Shown: one piece after another, positions 23,760 to 31,605 of the stretch
How positions within the stretch are numbered: position 1 is the first letter of the stretch
Layout of the letters: every line of letters starts with the position of its first letter
Source: Streptomyces phyllanthi
Lineage (GTDB): Bacteria; Actinomycetota; Actinomycetes; Streptomycetales; Streptomycetaceae
Length of the DNA stretch: 34,006 nucleotides
Direction: 5' to 3'
Assembly (NCBI RefSeq): GCF_009377205.1
Contig: NZ_VJZE01000047.1
Coordinates: 1 to 34,006 of the forward strand
The notes under the pieces: model-generated
Told to the model about the DNA's origin: nothing
Seen by the model: only the letters and a program-made list of their open reading frames with translations
The model's database searches: none
Made by a program: the position numbers and the translations under genes

Positions 23760-24311
23760 ATGACGACGTACGCGGCGCTGCTGCGCGGAATCAACGTGGG
23801 CGGCAGCAAGAAGGTTCCGATGGCCGACCTCCGTACGCTGCTCCAGGGCCTCGGCCACACCGGTGTCGCCACCTACCTGCAGAGCGGCAACGCGGTCTTC
23901 ACCACGGGCGGCGGCGACGAGGACGTCCTCGCCGCGGACATCTCCCGGGCCGTCGAGAAGCGCTTCGGCTTCGGCGTCGACGTCATCGTGCGCGACCACG
24001 CCTATCTGAGGGCCGTACGGGACGCCTGTCCCTTCCCGGCCGCCGACCTCGAGCCCAAGCAGCTCCACGTCACCTACTTCTCGACCCGGGTCGACGCGGA
24101 CCGCTTCGCCTCCCTCGACCAGCAGGCGTTCCTCCCCGAGGAGTTCCGCCTGGGCGACCGGGCCCTGTACCTGTACGCCCCGGAAGGGCTCGGCCGTTCC
24201 AAGCTGGCGGAGGCCCTCGCTAAGCCGCGCCTCCTCAAGGGCCTGATCGCCACCACCCGCAACTGGAACACGGTCGTCAAGCTGGAGGAACTCACCCGCG
24301 GTTCAGGGTGA
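23760..24311 (+). CDS. DUF1697 family protein
   Basis: The 183-residue protein begins TTYAALLRGINVGGSKKVPM, the hallmark start of DUF1697, and contains YLQSGNAVFTT (residues 39-49), PKQLHVTYFS and the conserved late motif RNWNTVVKL. The length matches the family. The fold has two ferredoxin-like halves; the function is unknown. ATG23760 is the family's usual start, with GGTGAGCGG immediately upstream as a weak ribosome binding site. The gene converges on the transglutaminase-like gene, and the two coding ends overlap by 20 bp (24292-24311). Confidence 0.88.
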   Translation: MTTYAALLRGINVGGSKKVPMADLRTLLQGLGHTGVATYLQSGNAVFTTGGGDEDVLAADISRAVEKRFGFGVDVIVRDHAYLRAVRDACPFPAADLEPKQLHVTYFSTRVDADRFASLDQQAFLPEEFRLGDRALYLYAPEGLGRSKLAEALAKPRLLKGLIATTRNWNTVVKLEELTRGSG

Positions 24312-25173
24312 CCCTCCGTACGGCCGTGTAACCGGTGCGCGAGACGTAGGAACCGATCTCGTCCGGGACGGTCAGACGCGGGTCGCGGTACAGCTCCCGC
24401 AGCTCCTCGTCCGTGCGGGCCGCCGCGATCATGTCGGTCAGCGCGATGTCCCCCTCGGTGAGCGCCTTGTCGTCGCGGATCTCCGGGCCCCAGAAGTCCC
24501 AGGGCAGCAGCTCCACGCCGCCCACTGCGGCGGCCAGATCGGCGAGGGTGTTGGCGCGGATGTACCAGAGGCCCTTGACGTCCTCGATCCCGTCGACGCC
24601 GAACGTCTCCGGGTCCGCCCTCCCCTCCCGGCACATCCGCCAGGCGTCCCCGCCTACCAGGAACCGGTCCCGCGGCATGTCCAGCGGGTCGAAGGGCAGG
24701 TCGTAGGAGTGGTGCAGCACCTGTGCGTCGGCGAGCCGCCATGTGCCGTCCGGCAGCCGGTACTCGGTGACCCAGTGGTCGTCGTACCAGCCCTCCTTGA
24801 AGTAGCCGGCGAAGCCGCAGCGGATCCGGGCGGGGGTGCCGGTGGCCCGCAGCAGCGAGCACAGCAGCAGGGAGAAGTCGCGGCAGGTGCCCACGAAGCG
24901 CTCCTCGGGCGCCCGCTCCGCGCCGAACGGCCGGTCACCGTGTTCCCGCACGCGCAGGATGCGCAGCACCTCCGTCACGTACCGGGCCTCCGGATCGTCG
25001 TGTCCGCGCTCCTCGGGGACGGTCCAGCCGACACGTTCGCCCTCCGCCCGGTGGACGATCAGATTGCGAACGAGAACGGCCAGTTGACGGGGGTCCCGCG
25101 GCAGGGTGCTCGTGTCGAGGTCGCCGGGGTCGCTGAACGGGGTCTGCCCGAGGTGCTCGAGGTGAAGGTCCAT
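24292..25173 (-). CDS. Transglutaminase-like superfamily protein
   Basis: The 293-residue product has the papain-like triad of transglutaminase-core proteins: Cys97 in FVGTCRDFSLLLCSLLRATG, His133 in YDDHWVTEY and Asp149 in TWRLADAQV. The family includes proteases, peptide N-glycanase-like and amide-transfer enzymes; no substrate can be given. There is no signal peptide, so it is probably cytoplasmic. ATG25173 starts just before DLHLEHLGQTPFSDPGD; the frame stays open to 25458 but the upstream part is low-complexity and overlaps the gvpO gene on the other strand. It diverges from gvpO by 110 bp and overlaps DUF1697 at the 3' ends. Confidence 0.82.
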   Translation of the reverse strand: MDLHLEHLGQTPFSDPGDLDTSTLPRDPRQLAVLVRNLIVHRAEGERVGWTVPEERGHDDPEARYVTEVLRILRVREHGDRPFGAERAPEERFVGTCRDFSLLLCSLLRATGTPARIRCGFAGYFKEGWYDDHWVTEYRLPDGTWRLADAQVLHHSYDLPFDPLDMPRDRFLVGGDAWRMCREGRADPETFGVDGIEDVKGLWYIRANTLADLAAAVGGVELLPWDFWGPEIRDDKALTEGDIALTDMIAAARTDEELRELYRDPRLTVPDEIGSYVSRTGYTAVRRVTLNRG

Positions 25174-25283
25174 GCCCCGGACCCTCGCCCCTGTCCCTGG
25201 GGCAAGGTCCACCCCCCGAAGACATGTTCGCTCATTGGCCGATTCACTCCCCACGCCGGTGGCGGACTTGGCACCGTATAACC

Positions 25284-25622
25284 ATGACGAGCACCGAACC
25301 GGACGCCCCGGAGGCGACGAACTCCCCTGATACGACCACGAATCCGACAGATTCCTCCGGTCGTGTGAGTGCCGCACAGGCCATGCGCGGCGCCGCCGCC
25401 CAACTCGCCGAGCTGCTCGGCACCACCCCGGACTCCGTCTCCGCGCTCCGCCCGTCACAGGACGGCTGGACGGCCGATGTGGAGATCGTGGAGCTGGAGC
25501 GGGTCCCCGACACCATGACGGTCATGGCGACCTACCGCGTCACCCTGGATCTCCAGGGCCGGCTCCTCGGCTACGAGCGGGTTCAGCGCTACGCCCGGGG
25601 CCAGCTCGACCGACGCCGTTAG
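25284..25622 (+). CDS. gvpO: Gas vesicle protein GvpO
   Basis: The 112-residue protein has a disordered Thr/Pro/Asp-rich head (1-28) and a conserved GvpO domain: AAAQLAELLGTTPDSVSALR, DGWTADVEIVELERVPDT, then ATYRVTLDLQGRLLGYERVQRYARG. GvpO is an accessory factor of gas vesicle formation in actinomycetes and haloarchaea, proposed to act in regulation or assembly. It heads the cluster, as in other Streptomyces. ATG25284 lacks a good ribosome binding site, and TATAAC (25277-25282) lies just before it, so a leaderless or slightly later start (GTG25362-25364 region) is possible. Confidence 0.88.
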   Translation: MTSTEPDAPEATNSPDTTTNPTDSSGRVSAAQAMRGAAAQLAELLGTTPDSVSALRPSQDGWTADVEIVELERVPDTMTVMATYRVTLDLQGRLLGYERVQRYARGQLDRRR

Positions 25623-25808
25623 GCCTTCGCGTTTTCTCCCGCAACTGATCTTGACTCCACCCTGAACGCGTCCGGTGCCGCCCCCGTACGTAACAGCGGC
25701 ACGGCGCCCGCCCGTTGCCGGTGCCGTGCCGATCGCGTACGGCACCACCAGGGCAGCCCGGCCGCCGGTGCCAAGTCGAGAACGGAGCCCAGCGAGAGGA
25801 ACCGCACA
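25623..25808 (+). promoter_or_regulatory. gvpO-gvpA spacer, possible gvpA promoter region
   Basis: This is the only sizeable gap within the gvp cluster (186 bp). I see no classical -35/-10 pair. The segment ends with GCGAGAGGA (25791-25799), the ribosome binding site of gvpA, which would suit a separate high-level promoter for the major shell protein. Confidence 0.3.
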
Positions 25809-26201
25809 GTGACCGTCATGACGCACACCGGCGCAGCGCAACCCGCTGCCGCCACCTCCAGTGGTTCGGGGAGCGCAGGACTCTTCGACATCCTCGAACT
25901 CATCCTGGACCGGGGGCTCGTCATCGACGTGTTCGTCCGTGTCTCGCTGGTGGGCATCGAGATCCTCAAGGTCGACATACGGATCGTCATCGCGAGCGTG
26001 GACACGTATCTGCGCTTCGCCGAGGCCTGCAACCGACTCGACCTGGAGGCGGGCCGCAAGGCCCCCGCCCGGCTCACCGACATCGTCGGCGACATGGTCG
26101 AGAGCGGCGCCCGGGGCAAGACCAGCGGTGTGATCGGCGGCGCCGTGGACGCGATCGGCGACATCTTCGACCGCGACAAGGACAAGGAGGAGGACCGGTG
26201 A
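25809..26201 (+). CDS. gvpA: Gas vesicle shell protein GvpA
   Basis: The 130-residue product contains the GvpA/J core at about residues 22-75: LFDILELILDRGLVIDVF, VRVSLVGIEILKVDIRIVIA, then SVDTYLRFAEACNRL. The helix-strand-strand-helix pattern forms the ribs of the gas vesicle wall. The RVSLVGIEIL motif and its position after gvpO mark it as GvpA rather than GvpJ or GvpS. It is longer than cyanobacterial GvpA (about 70 residues) through an N-terminal Ala/Ser-rich head and a charged C-terminal tail (DRDKDKEEDR), as usual in Streptomyces. GTG25809 is set by GAGAGGA at 8-nt spacing. It overlaps gvpF by GTGA. Confidence 0.9.
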   Translation: MTVMTHTGAAQPAAATSSGSGSAGLFDILELILDRGLVIDVFVRVSLVGIEILKVDIRIVIASVDTYLRFAEACNRLDLEAGRKAPARLTDIVGDMVESGARGKTSGVIGGAVDAIGDIFDRDKDKEEDR

Positions 26202-27043
26202 GCGGCGCCCCGACGACCGAACCCCACGCGGAGCCGCCCGAGCAGCCGGCATCGCCCGAGCGGCCGGAATCGCCGACGACGGCCTCGGAGTCGGAGCCGG
26301 AGCCGAACCCGGAGCCGGCACCCGGCTCGCCCCTGTACGTCTACGCCATCACCGGCTCCGACCACCCCCTGCGGCTCGACGGCCTGCGGGCCGTGGGCGC
26401 TGCCGGCGGTGCCCCGGGCGTGCTCGTCCAGGGCGGGCTCGCCGCCGTGGTCAGCCCCGCACCGGCGGACCTGCGTCCCAAGCGCAGGGACCTCGGCGCC
26501 CACCAGGCCCTGCTGGAACGCCTCATGGCGGACGGGGCGGTCCTCCCCATGAGGTTCGGCCTGCTCGCCCCCGACGACACGGCCGTCAGGACGGCGCTGG
26601 GGGAGAGGGGCGAGGAGTACACCCGCAGGCTCGCCGAACTGCACGGCACCACCGAGTTCAACCTCAAGGCCGCACGCTCCCAGGACGACCTGCTGCGCGA
26701 GGTGGTCGACGAGTCCGACGAGGTCCGCCGTCTCAACGAGCGCACCCGCGACGGCAACGGCACCTACGAGGACCGCGTCGCCCTGGGACAACTGGTGGCC
26801 CGGCAGGTCGACCACCGGCAGCGGCTGCTGGCCGACCAGGTCGTCGAGCGGCTGGCCGGTCTTGCCCGCGCCAGGGTCGTGGCCGCTCCGCTGAAGGACG
26901 ACTTCCTCAACGTGTCGTTCCTCGTCGAACGCGCCCGTGCCCGCGAGTTCACCGAAGCCGGAGCCCGGCTGGCGCGCGACTACGGCGAGGCCTACGACTT
27001 CCGGCTGCGCGGCCCCCTGCCGCCGTACAGCTTCGCCGCCTGA
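26198..27043 (+). CDS. gvpF: Gas vesicle protein GvpF (GvpF/L family)
   Basis: This 281-residue protein of the GvpF/L family begins at GTG26198, with AAGGAGG at 26184-26190 and a 4-bp overlap with gvpA. Residues 1-45 form a Pro/Glu-rich disordered head. The domain then starts PLYVYAITGSDHPLRLDGL, continues with DLGAHQALLERLMADGAVLP and MRFGLLAPDD, a middle coiled-coil-like domain (EEYTRRLAELHGTTEFNLKA), and ends in the family hallmark LRGPLPPYSFAA. GvpF contacts GvpA and is thought to keep it soluble during nucleation of the vesicle. Confidence 0.9.
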   Translation: MSGAPTTEPHAEPPEQPASPERPESPTTASESEPEPNPEPAPGSPLYVYAITGSDHPLRLDGLRAVGAAGGAPGVLVQGGLAAVVSPAPADLRPKRRDLGAHQALLERLMADGAVLPMRFGLLAPDDTAVRTALGERGEEYTRRLAELHGTTEFNLKAARSQDDLLREVVDESDEVRRLNERTRDGNGTYEDRVALGQLVARQVDHRQRLLADQVVERLAGLARARVVAAPLKDDFLNVSFLVERARAREFTEAGARLARDYGEAYDFRLRGPLPPYSFAA

Positions 27044-27046
27044 CCC

Positions 27047-27298
27047 ATGGGCCTGCTGACCGGCCTCCTCACCCTCCCGCTCGCGCCCCTGCGCACCACC
27101 ATCTGGGTCGCCGAGCAACTGCAGTACGCCGCCGAAGAGGAGTACTACGACCCGGCCCCCGTCCGCCAGGCCCTCGTCGAACTGGAACGCGCCCTGCTGG
27201 ACGGGCGGATCGACGAGGACGAGTACGACCGCCGCGAGGACGAACTGCTGGACCGACTCGAAGAGATCACCGAGCGGAGACGAGCCCCCCGACCATGA
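27047..27298 (+). CDS. gvpG: Gas vesicle protein GvpG
   Basis: The 83-residue protein shows the GvpG pattern: a hydrophobic start MGLLTGLLTLPLAPLRTTIW, then VAEQLQYAAEEEYYDPAPVR, then an acidic helical region LDGRIDEDEYDRREDELLDR with LEEIT. GvpG is an assembly factor found in most gvp clusters and is believed to be mainly helical. It begins 3 bp after the gvpF stop and overlaps gvpJ by ATGA, so it is translated from the same message. Confidence 0.9.
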   Translation: MGLLTGLLTLPLAPLRTTIWVAEQLQYAAEEEYYDPAPVRQALVELERALLDGRIDEDEYDRREDELLDRLEEITERRRAPRP

Positions 27299-27654
27299 CC
27301 CAACCGGTAGCAGGCACACGTCCCGGACCACGCTTCCCGTCCGTCTACGACCAGGACACCGGCGGCCAGACCGCCAACCTCGCCGACATCCTCGAACGGG
27401 TCCTCGACAAGGGCGTGGTGATCGCGGGCGACATCCGGATCAACCTGCTCGACATCGAACTGCTCACCATCAAGCTGCGCCTGCTCGTCGCCTCCGTCGA
27501 CAAGGCGAAGGAGATGGGCATCGACTGGTGGGAGCACGACCCCTCCCTCTCCTCCCGGGCACCCCGCCCGGACCGGTCCCTCACCGAGGAGAACGAACGC
27601 CTGCGCGCCGAGATCGCCGCGCTGCGGGCAGCCGACAGGAGCCCGGAGTCATGA
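27295..27654 (+). CDS. gvpJ: Gas vesicle protein GvpJ (minor shell protein)
   Basis: The GvpA-like core at about residues 22-70 reads NLADILERVLDKGVVIAGDI, RINLLDIELLTIKLRLLVAS, then VDKAKEMGIDWWEHDP. The IAGDIRINL and GIDWW features separate it from GvpA and place it in the GvpJ/S group; position and the GIDWWE ending favour GvpJ. It is 119 residues long, with a C-terminal helix LTEENERLRAEIAALRAA. GvpJ is thought to help form the conical tips or nucleus of the vesicle. It is coupled by ATGA overlaps to both gvpG and gvpL. Confidence 0.88.
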   Translation: MTQPVAGTRPGPRFPSVYDQDTGGQTANLADILERVLDKGVVIAGDIRINLLDIELLTIKLRLLVASVDKAKEMGIDWWEHDPSLSSRAPRPDRSLTEENERLRAEIAALRAADRSPES

Positions 27655-28565
27655 CTGACACAGCCACAGCCACAGCCACAGCCACAGCCACGGACACGGA
27701 CACGGACACGGACACGAAGACCCTCACCGGCGGCATCACAGCCACCGAGATCGTCTACGCCTACGCGGTGCTGCGCCGCACCCCCGAGGCCGTCGCGGCG
27801 GTCGCGGACCTGCACGGCATCGCGGGCGAGCCGATACACCTGCTGGACTCCGCGGACCGCGCCTCGGAACTCGCCGTGGCCGTCGGCCCGGTCCCGGCCG
27901 CGGACTTCGACGAGGCGCCCCTGAAGTCGAACCTGGAGGACCTGAGCTGGCTGGAGTCCACGGCCCGGGGCCACCACACCGTCGTCGCCGTACTGGCCCG
28001 GTGCGGCGCCACCGTCCTGCCGCTGCGCCTGGCCACCGTCTACCGCGACCAGGACCGCGTCCGGCAGGCCCTCGACGCCCGCCGTGACGACTTCCTGTCC
28101 CTGCTGGACCGCGTCACGGGCCATGTGGAACTCGGCGTCAAGATCTACGCCTCCCCGGACACCGCGCCGTCCGGCCCCGTGCGCGATCCGGACCGTGCTC
28201 CGGCCGCCCGTGTCCTGGCCGCCGGTGTCGGTGCCGGCCGCGCCTATCTGGCGGGACGCCGTCGGAAGCGGCAGTCCGCCGAGGACGCGTGGCAGGCGGC
28301 CACCCAGGCCGCCGCCCGGCTGACCGAGACGGCCGGCGGCCTCGCCGTCGACCGCGTCGCACACCGCCCCCAGCGCGCCGACCTCGCCGGTCCTGTGCCC
28401 GGCACCAATGTCAGCAACGACGCCTACCTGGTCGCCGCCGACCGCGTCGACGACTTCCGCACCCGTGTGCTGGCGGCCGCCGAGGGCCTCCCGGGCGTCC
28501 GCGTGGAGCTGACCGGTCCCTGGGCCCCCTACTCCTTCGCCATCCCCCCGGAGCCGGTCCTGTGA
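27651..28565 (+). CDS. gvpL: Gas vesicle protein GvpL (GvpF/L family)
   Basis: The 304-residue product is the second GvpF/L protein. After a low-complexity head of Thr-Ala and Thr-Asp dipeptides (residues 2-23), the domain begins IVYAYAVLRRTPEAV and includes VLPLRLATVYRDQDRV, the long helical middle part and the hallmark LTGPWAPYSFAIP at the end. It probably works with GvpF as a chaperone-like scaffold. ATG27651 overlaps gvpJ (ATGA), and the stop overlaps gvpS (GTGA). A polar insert at about 168-225 is longer than in GvpF. Confidence 0.9.
   Translation: MTDTATATATATATDTDTDTDTKTLTGGITATEIVYAYAVLRRTPEAVAAVADLHGIAGEPIHLLDSADRASELAVAVGPVPAADFDEAPLKSNLEDLSWLESTARGHHTVVAVLARCGATVLPLRLATVYRDQDRVRQALDARRDDFLSLLDRVTGHVELGVKIYASPDTAPSGPVRDPDRAPAARVLAAGVGAGRAYLAGRRRKRQSAEDAWQAATQAAARLTETAGGLAVDRVAHRPQRADLAGPVPGTNVSNDAYLVAADRVDDFRTRVLAAAEGLPGVRVELTGPWAPYSFAIPPEPVL
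27657..27716 (+). repeat. Hexamer repeats encoding the GvpL head
   Basis: About five copies of ACAGCC (Thr-Ala) pass into about four copies of ACGGAC (Thr-Asp). The 6-bp unit keeps the frame, so slippage would change only the length of the disordered head. Confidence 0.8.
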
Positions 28566-28765
28566 CCGTCTCCCCGTACGCGGACCGGCAGGTCGCCCTC
28601 GTCGACCTCCTCGACCGGCTTCTCCAGGGCGGTGTCGTCCTCACCGGCGACCTCGTCCTGTCCATCGCCGACGTCGATCTGGTCCGTATCGACCTCCGCG
28701 CCGTCATCGCCCCCGTGGCCGCCCTGGTGGCCGCCGACACCGCCCGACCCACCCCACCGCTGTGA
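28562..28765 (+). CDS. gvpS: Gas vesicle protein GvpS (minor GvpA-like protein)
   Basis: The 67-residue protein is almost entirely the GvpA-like core: QVALVDLLDRLLQGGVVLTG, DLVLSIADVDLVRIDLRAVI, then APVAALVAADTARP. The GVVLTGDLVLSIADVDLV form is characteristic of GvpS. It belongs to the shell-protein superfamily and is presumed a minor wall or initiation component. GTG28562 overlaps the gvpL stop, and gvpK follows after 6 bp. Confidence 0.88.
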   Translation: MTVSPYADRQVALVDLLDRLLQGGVVLTGDLVLSIADVDLVRIDLRAVIAPVAALVAADTARPTPPL

Positions 28766-28771
28766 GGCCGA

Positions 28772-29095
28772 ATGACACCGCCGCCGCCCCCGGCCCCGCT
28801 CCCGGGGGCCGTCCACCGCATGTCGTCCGACCCGGACACCGTCGAGCGCGACCTGGTCAAACTGGTCCTGACGGTCGTCGAACTCCTCCGCCAGCTCATG
28901 GAACGCCAGGCCCTGCACCGCGTCGACAACGGTGACCTCACCGAGGACCAGGAGGAACGCGTCGGCCTGACGCTGATGCTCCTCCACGACCGCATGGAAG
29001 ACCTCTGCGCCCGCTACGACCTGCGCCTGGAGGACCTCAACCTGGACCTGGGCCCCTTGGGGACCCTGCTGCCGCCGGATGGCCGCCGACCCTGA
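28772..29095 (+). CDS. gvpK: Gas vesicle protein GvpK
   Basis: The 107-residue protein carries the GvpK signature: DPDTVERDLVKLVLTVVELL, RQLMERQALHRVDNGDLTED, then LMLLHDRMEDLCARYDLRLE with DLNLDLGPLGTLLP. It is needed for vesicle growth in several organisms, possibly for shape. It ends the cluster, as in other Streptomyces, and converges on the chelatase gene with 24 bp between stops. Confidence 0.92.
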   Translation: MTPPPPPAPLPGAVHRMSSDPDTVERDLVKLVLTVVELLRQLMERQALHRVDNGDLTEDQEERVGLTLMLLHDRMEDLCARYDLRLEDLNLDLGPLGTLLPPDGRRP

Positions 29096-29119
29096 TCGGG
29101 GCGTAGGAAACCGCCCGCC

Positions 29120-29869
29120 TCAGGCGCCGAGTGCCGCCACCGCGGGCGCCCTCACCGCGTCGTACCGCTCCAGCAGCACACGCGCCACCTCGGGCGCGGG
29201 CCCCAGTACGTCCGCCAGGACATCCGCACCGGCCGCGCCCCGCGCGATGCGGTCCGGGAGGAAGCCGGGGGCCAGGACGTACGGGGCCACCGCCACGCGT
29301 GCGCAGCCCAGGGCGCGCAGTTCCCGTACGGCCTCCTCCGTGCGGGAGAACCCCGCGGGAGATGCAGCGGAGGCGAACGCAGGTCGCACGGCGCACCAAC
29401 CGGTGTGCCGCCACTCCCGCGCGATTTCTGCGATCACTGCGATCGCCTCCGGGTCCGTGGACCCCGCCGAGGCCAGAACGACCCCGGTCGAGGACTTGGC
29501 GGAGCGGGGCAGGCCCGCCTCGTACAGACGGCGCTCCAGGGCCGCCAGCAGCAGCGGCGACGGGCCGAGCACCTCCGCCTGGTGGATGCGCAGCCGCCGC
29601 GGGGCCTCCCGCAGTACGGCCGGGATGTCCGCCTTGGCGTGGAAGGCGCGGGTCAGCAGCAGCGGGAGCGCCACCACGTCCCGTACTCCCTCCGCCGCCA
29701 GGGACTCCAGCACCCCTTGCACGGACGGGATGTTGAAGTCCAGGAAGCCGGTCTCCACGCGCAGCCCGGGACGCGTCGCCCGGACGCGCCGGACGAGGGC
29801 GTGCACGGTCGCGGCATGCCGCGGATCACGGCTGCCGTGGGCGATGACGAGGAGGACCGGGCTGCTCAC
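29120..29869 (-). CDS. Sirohydrochlorin chelatase, CbiX type
   Basis: The 249-residue protein starts SPVLLVIAHGSRDPRHAATV, with the metal-ligand His11 of class II chelatases. A second conserved histidine is in LTRAFHAKADIP. The second half repeats the fold (STGVVLASAGSTDPEA) but has Ala-Gly-Ser where a histidine would be, as in long two-domain CbiX forms with one active half. It inserts a metal (Fe2+ for siroheme, or Co2+) into sirohydrochlorin. Its place at the end of the sulfur operon indicates siroheme for sulfite reductase. The permease gene ends 7 bp upstream. Confidence 0.88.
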   Translation of the reverse strand: MSSPVLLVIAHGSRDPRHAATVHALVRRVRATRPGLRVETGFLDFNIPSVQGVLESLAAEGVRDVVALPLLLTRAFHAKADIPAVLREAPRRLRIHQAEVLGPSPLLLAALERRLYEAGLPRSAKSSTGVVLASAGSTDPEAIAVIAEIAREWRHTGWCAVRPAFASAASPAGFSRTEEAVRELRALGCARVAVAPYVLAPGFLPDRIARGAAGADVLADVLGPAPEVARVLLERYDAVRAPAVAALGA

Positions 29870-29876
29870 GGGAGTC

Positions 29877-30794
29877 TCAGCTCTTCACGAGGAGACCGCG
29901 GCTGCGCAGGACCCGCCGCTCCAGCGGGCTGAAGATCAGCAGGTCGATGGCGATACCGACGATCAGGATCAGCAGGATGGCCAGGAAGACCATGGACATG
30001 GAGCTGGTGTTGCGGCCGTTCTCCAGCAGCTGGCCGAGACCGACGCCGAGCTCGGGCGAGGAGGCGATGATCTCGGCGGCCATCAGAGAGCGCCAGGAGA
30101 ACGCCCAGCCCTGCTTCATACCCGCCACATAGCCGGGCAGCGCGGCCGGCATGACGATGTACCAGGCCCCGCGCAGCCCGGTCGCGCCGAGCGTCCGGCC
30201 CGCCCGCAGGAACAGCGGCGGCACCTGGTCGACACCCGACACCAGGCCGTTGGCGATCGACGGCACGGCGCCCAGCAGGATCACCGCGTACATCATCTCG
30301 GGTTCCAGACCCAGCCAGATCACGGCCGGCGGCACCCAGGCCACCGACGGCAGCGACTGGAGACCGGAGAGGATCGGGCCGATCGCCGCCCGCACGAACC
30401 GCACCCGGGCGACCAGCAGACCCAGCGGTGTGCCGATCGCCAGCGCCAGAAGGAAGCCGAACAGACCGCGGGAGACGCTCGTCCAGATGTATCCGAGCAG
30501 CGTGCCCTGCAGCCAGGCGTCCTCGATCTCGCCCCACACGTCGGAGGGGGAGGGCAGCTTGGTCGGGTCGTCGACGATCTTGAACGAGATCAGCGCCTGC
30601 CACACCACCAGCACGAGCGCGATGGCGAGGAGCGGCGGCAGGATCTTCTTGACGAGGGTCTCACGGAAGGGGGTCCGGCCCGTCTGGACGGACTCCAGGG
30701 CGTCCAGGCCCGCTTCGAGGCCCGCCAGGTCGTTGCTGTGCTTGGCGCCGTCCTTGACGCCGTCCCTGGCGGCCGGGCTGTCAGTGCTGGCCAT
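29877..30794 (-). CDS. ssuC: ABC transporter permease, sulfonate/nitrate/taurine type (SsuC-like)
   Basis: The 305-residue protein has a charged cytoplasmic head (1-55), about six transmembrane helices and the BPD_transp_1 coupling loop AAEIIASSPELGVGLGQLLE (about residues 225-245), the EAA-type contact with the ATPase. It pairs with the upstream ATPase and binding protein to import aliphatic sulfonates or related sulfur compounds. ATG30794 lies inside the end of the ATPase gene (14-bp overlap), with GGGGAG about 10 nt upstream; GTG30812 is an alternative. The SsuC name is by family and context; the true substrate may be sulfate esters or taurine. Confidence 0.85.
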   Translation of the reverse strand: MASTDSPAARDGVKDGAKHSNDLAGLEAGLDALESVQTGRTPFRETLVKKILPPLLAIALVLVVWQALISFKIVDDPTKLPSPSDVWGEIEDAWLQGTLLGYIWTSVSRGLFGFLLALAIGTPLGLLVARVRFVRAAIGPILSGLQSLPSVAWVPPAVIWLGLEPEMMYAVILLGAVPSIANGLVSGVDQVPPLFLRAGRTLGATGLRGAWYIVMPAALPGYVAGMKQGWAFSWRSLMAAEIIASSPELGVGLGQLLENGRNTSSMSMVFLAILLILIVGIAIDLLIFSPLERRVLRSRGLLVKS

Positions 30795-31569
30795 GGCGGC
30801 GGATCTCCCCACGCAGTTCTTCGGTGATCTCGACGGACAGCTCCGCCACGGCGGCGTCCTCGATACGGCGCGGCTGCGGGATGTCGACCCGCCACTCCCG
30901 CGCGATACGGCCCGGACGGGAGGACAGCAGGATGACGCGCTGCGCGAGCCGGACCGCCTCGCGCACGTTGTGCGTGACGAAGAGGACGGACAGCTGGGTC
31001 TCGCTCCAGATACGGGTCAGCTCGTCGTGCAGCACGTCCCGCGTGATGGCGTCCAGCGCCGCGAACGGCTCGTCCATCAGCAGCAGCTTGCTCTCCTGGG
31101 CCAGCGCCCGCGCGAGTGCCACGCGCTGGCGCATACCGCCGGACAGCTCGTGCACGCGCTTGCCGTACGCGCCCTTCAGCCGGACCAGTTCGAGCAGCTC
31201 CTCGGCCCGGCCGTGCCGCTCGTTCTTGGGAACTCCCCTGAGCTTCAGGGCGAGTTCGATGTTCTTGCCCGCGGTGAGCCACGGGAACAGGGCGTGTTCC
31301 TGGAACATCAGGGCGGGGCGCCCGTCGGTCGTGATGCTGCCCGCGGTCGGCTCGTCGAGCCCCGCGACAAGATTCAGCAGCGTCGACTTGCCACAGCCGG
31401 AGGCCCCCAGAAGGGTGACGAACTCGCCCGGAGCGACATCGAGGGTGATGTCGTCGAGGACGAGCTGCTGTCCGGCGGGCCCGGCGAAGGACTTCGAGAC
31501 ATGCTCGATACGGGCGGCGTGCTCGACCGCCTGGACGCCGTCAGCGGCCTTGGCGAGTGCGGTGGCCAT
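30781..31569 (-). CDS. ssuB: ABC transporter ATP-binding protein (SsuB-like)
   Basis: The 262-residue ATPase shows every ABC motif: Walker A LLGASGCGKSTLLNLVAG, Q-loop LMFQEHALFPWL, signature LSGGMRQRVALARAL, Walker B KLLLMDEPFAALDA and the H-loop LFVTHNVREAV. This combination with ALFPWLT is typical of the nitrate/sulfonate/taurine importers. ATG31569 is chosen over the in-frame ATG31593 because AGGAGG lies 8 nt before it. The gene overlaps the permease gene and follows the binding-protein gene by 36 bp. Confidence 0.9.
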   Translation of the reverse strand: MATALAKAADGVQAVEHAARIEHVSKSFAGPAGQQLVLDDITLDVAPGEFVTLLGASGCGKSTLLNLVAGLDEPTAGSITTDGRPALMFQEHALFPWLTAGKNIELALKLRGVPKNERHGRAEELLELVRLKGAYGKRVHELSGGMRQRVALARALAQESKLLLMDEPFAALDAITRDVLHDELTRIWSETQLSVLFVTHNVREAVRLAQRVILLSSRPGRIAREWRVDIPQPRRIEDAAVAELSVEITEELRGEIRRHGQH

Positions 31570-31605
31570 GGTCGTCACCTCCTGGAGACTCATCGGACTA
31601 CGTGC

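Noticed and set aside
20899..23763. Very long plus-strand open frame (954 codons)
   Set aside because: It is antisense to the MmpL gene, its product is Arg/Asp/His/Gln-rich low-complexity sequence without a family, and the minus-strand frame has a full MmpL architecture. High-GC DNA lacks stops in such frames.
25619..27331. Long minus-strand open frame (570 codons)
   Set aside because: Antisense shadow of gvpA, gvpF and gvpG. The gvp genes are certain from motifs and coupling.
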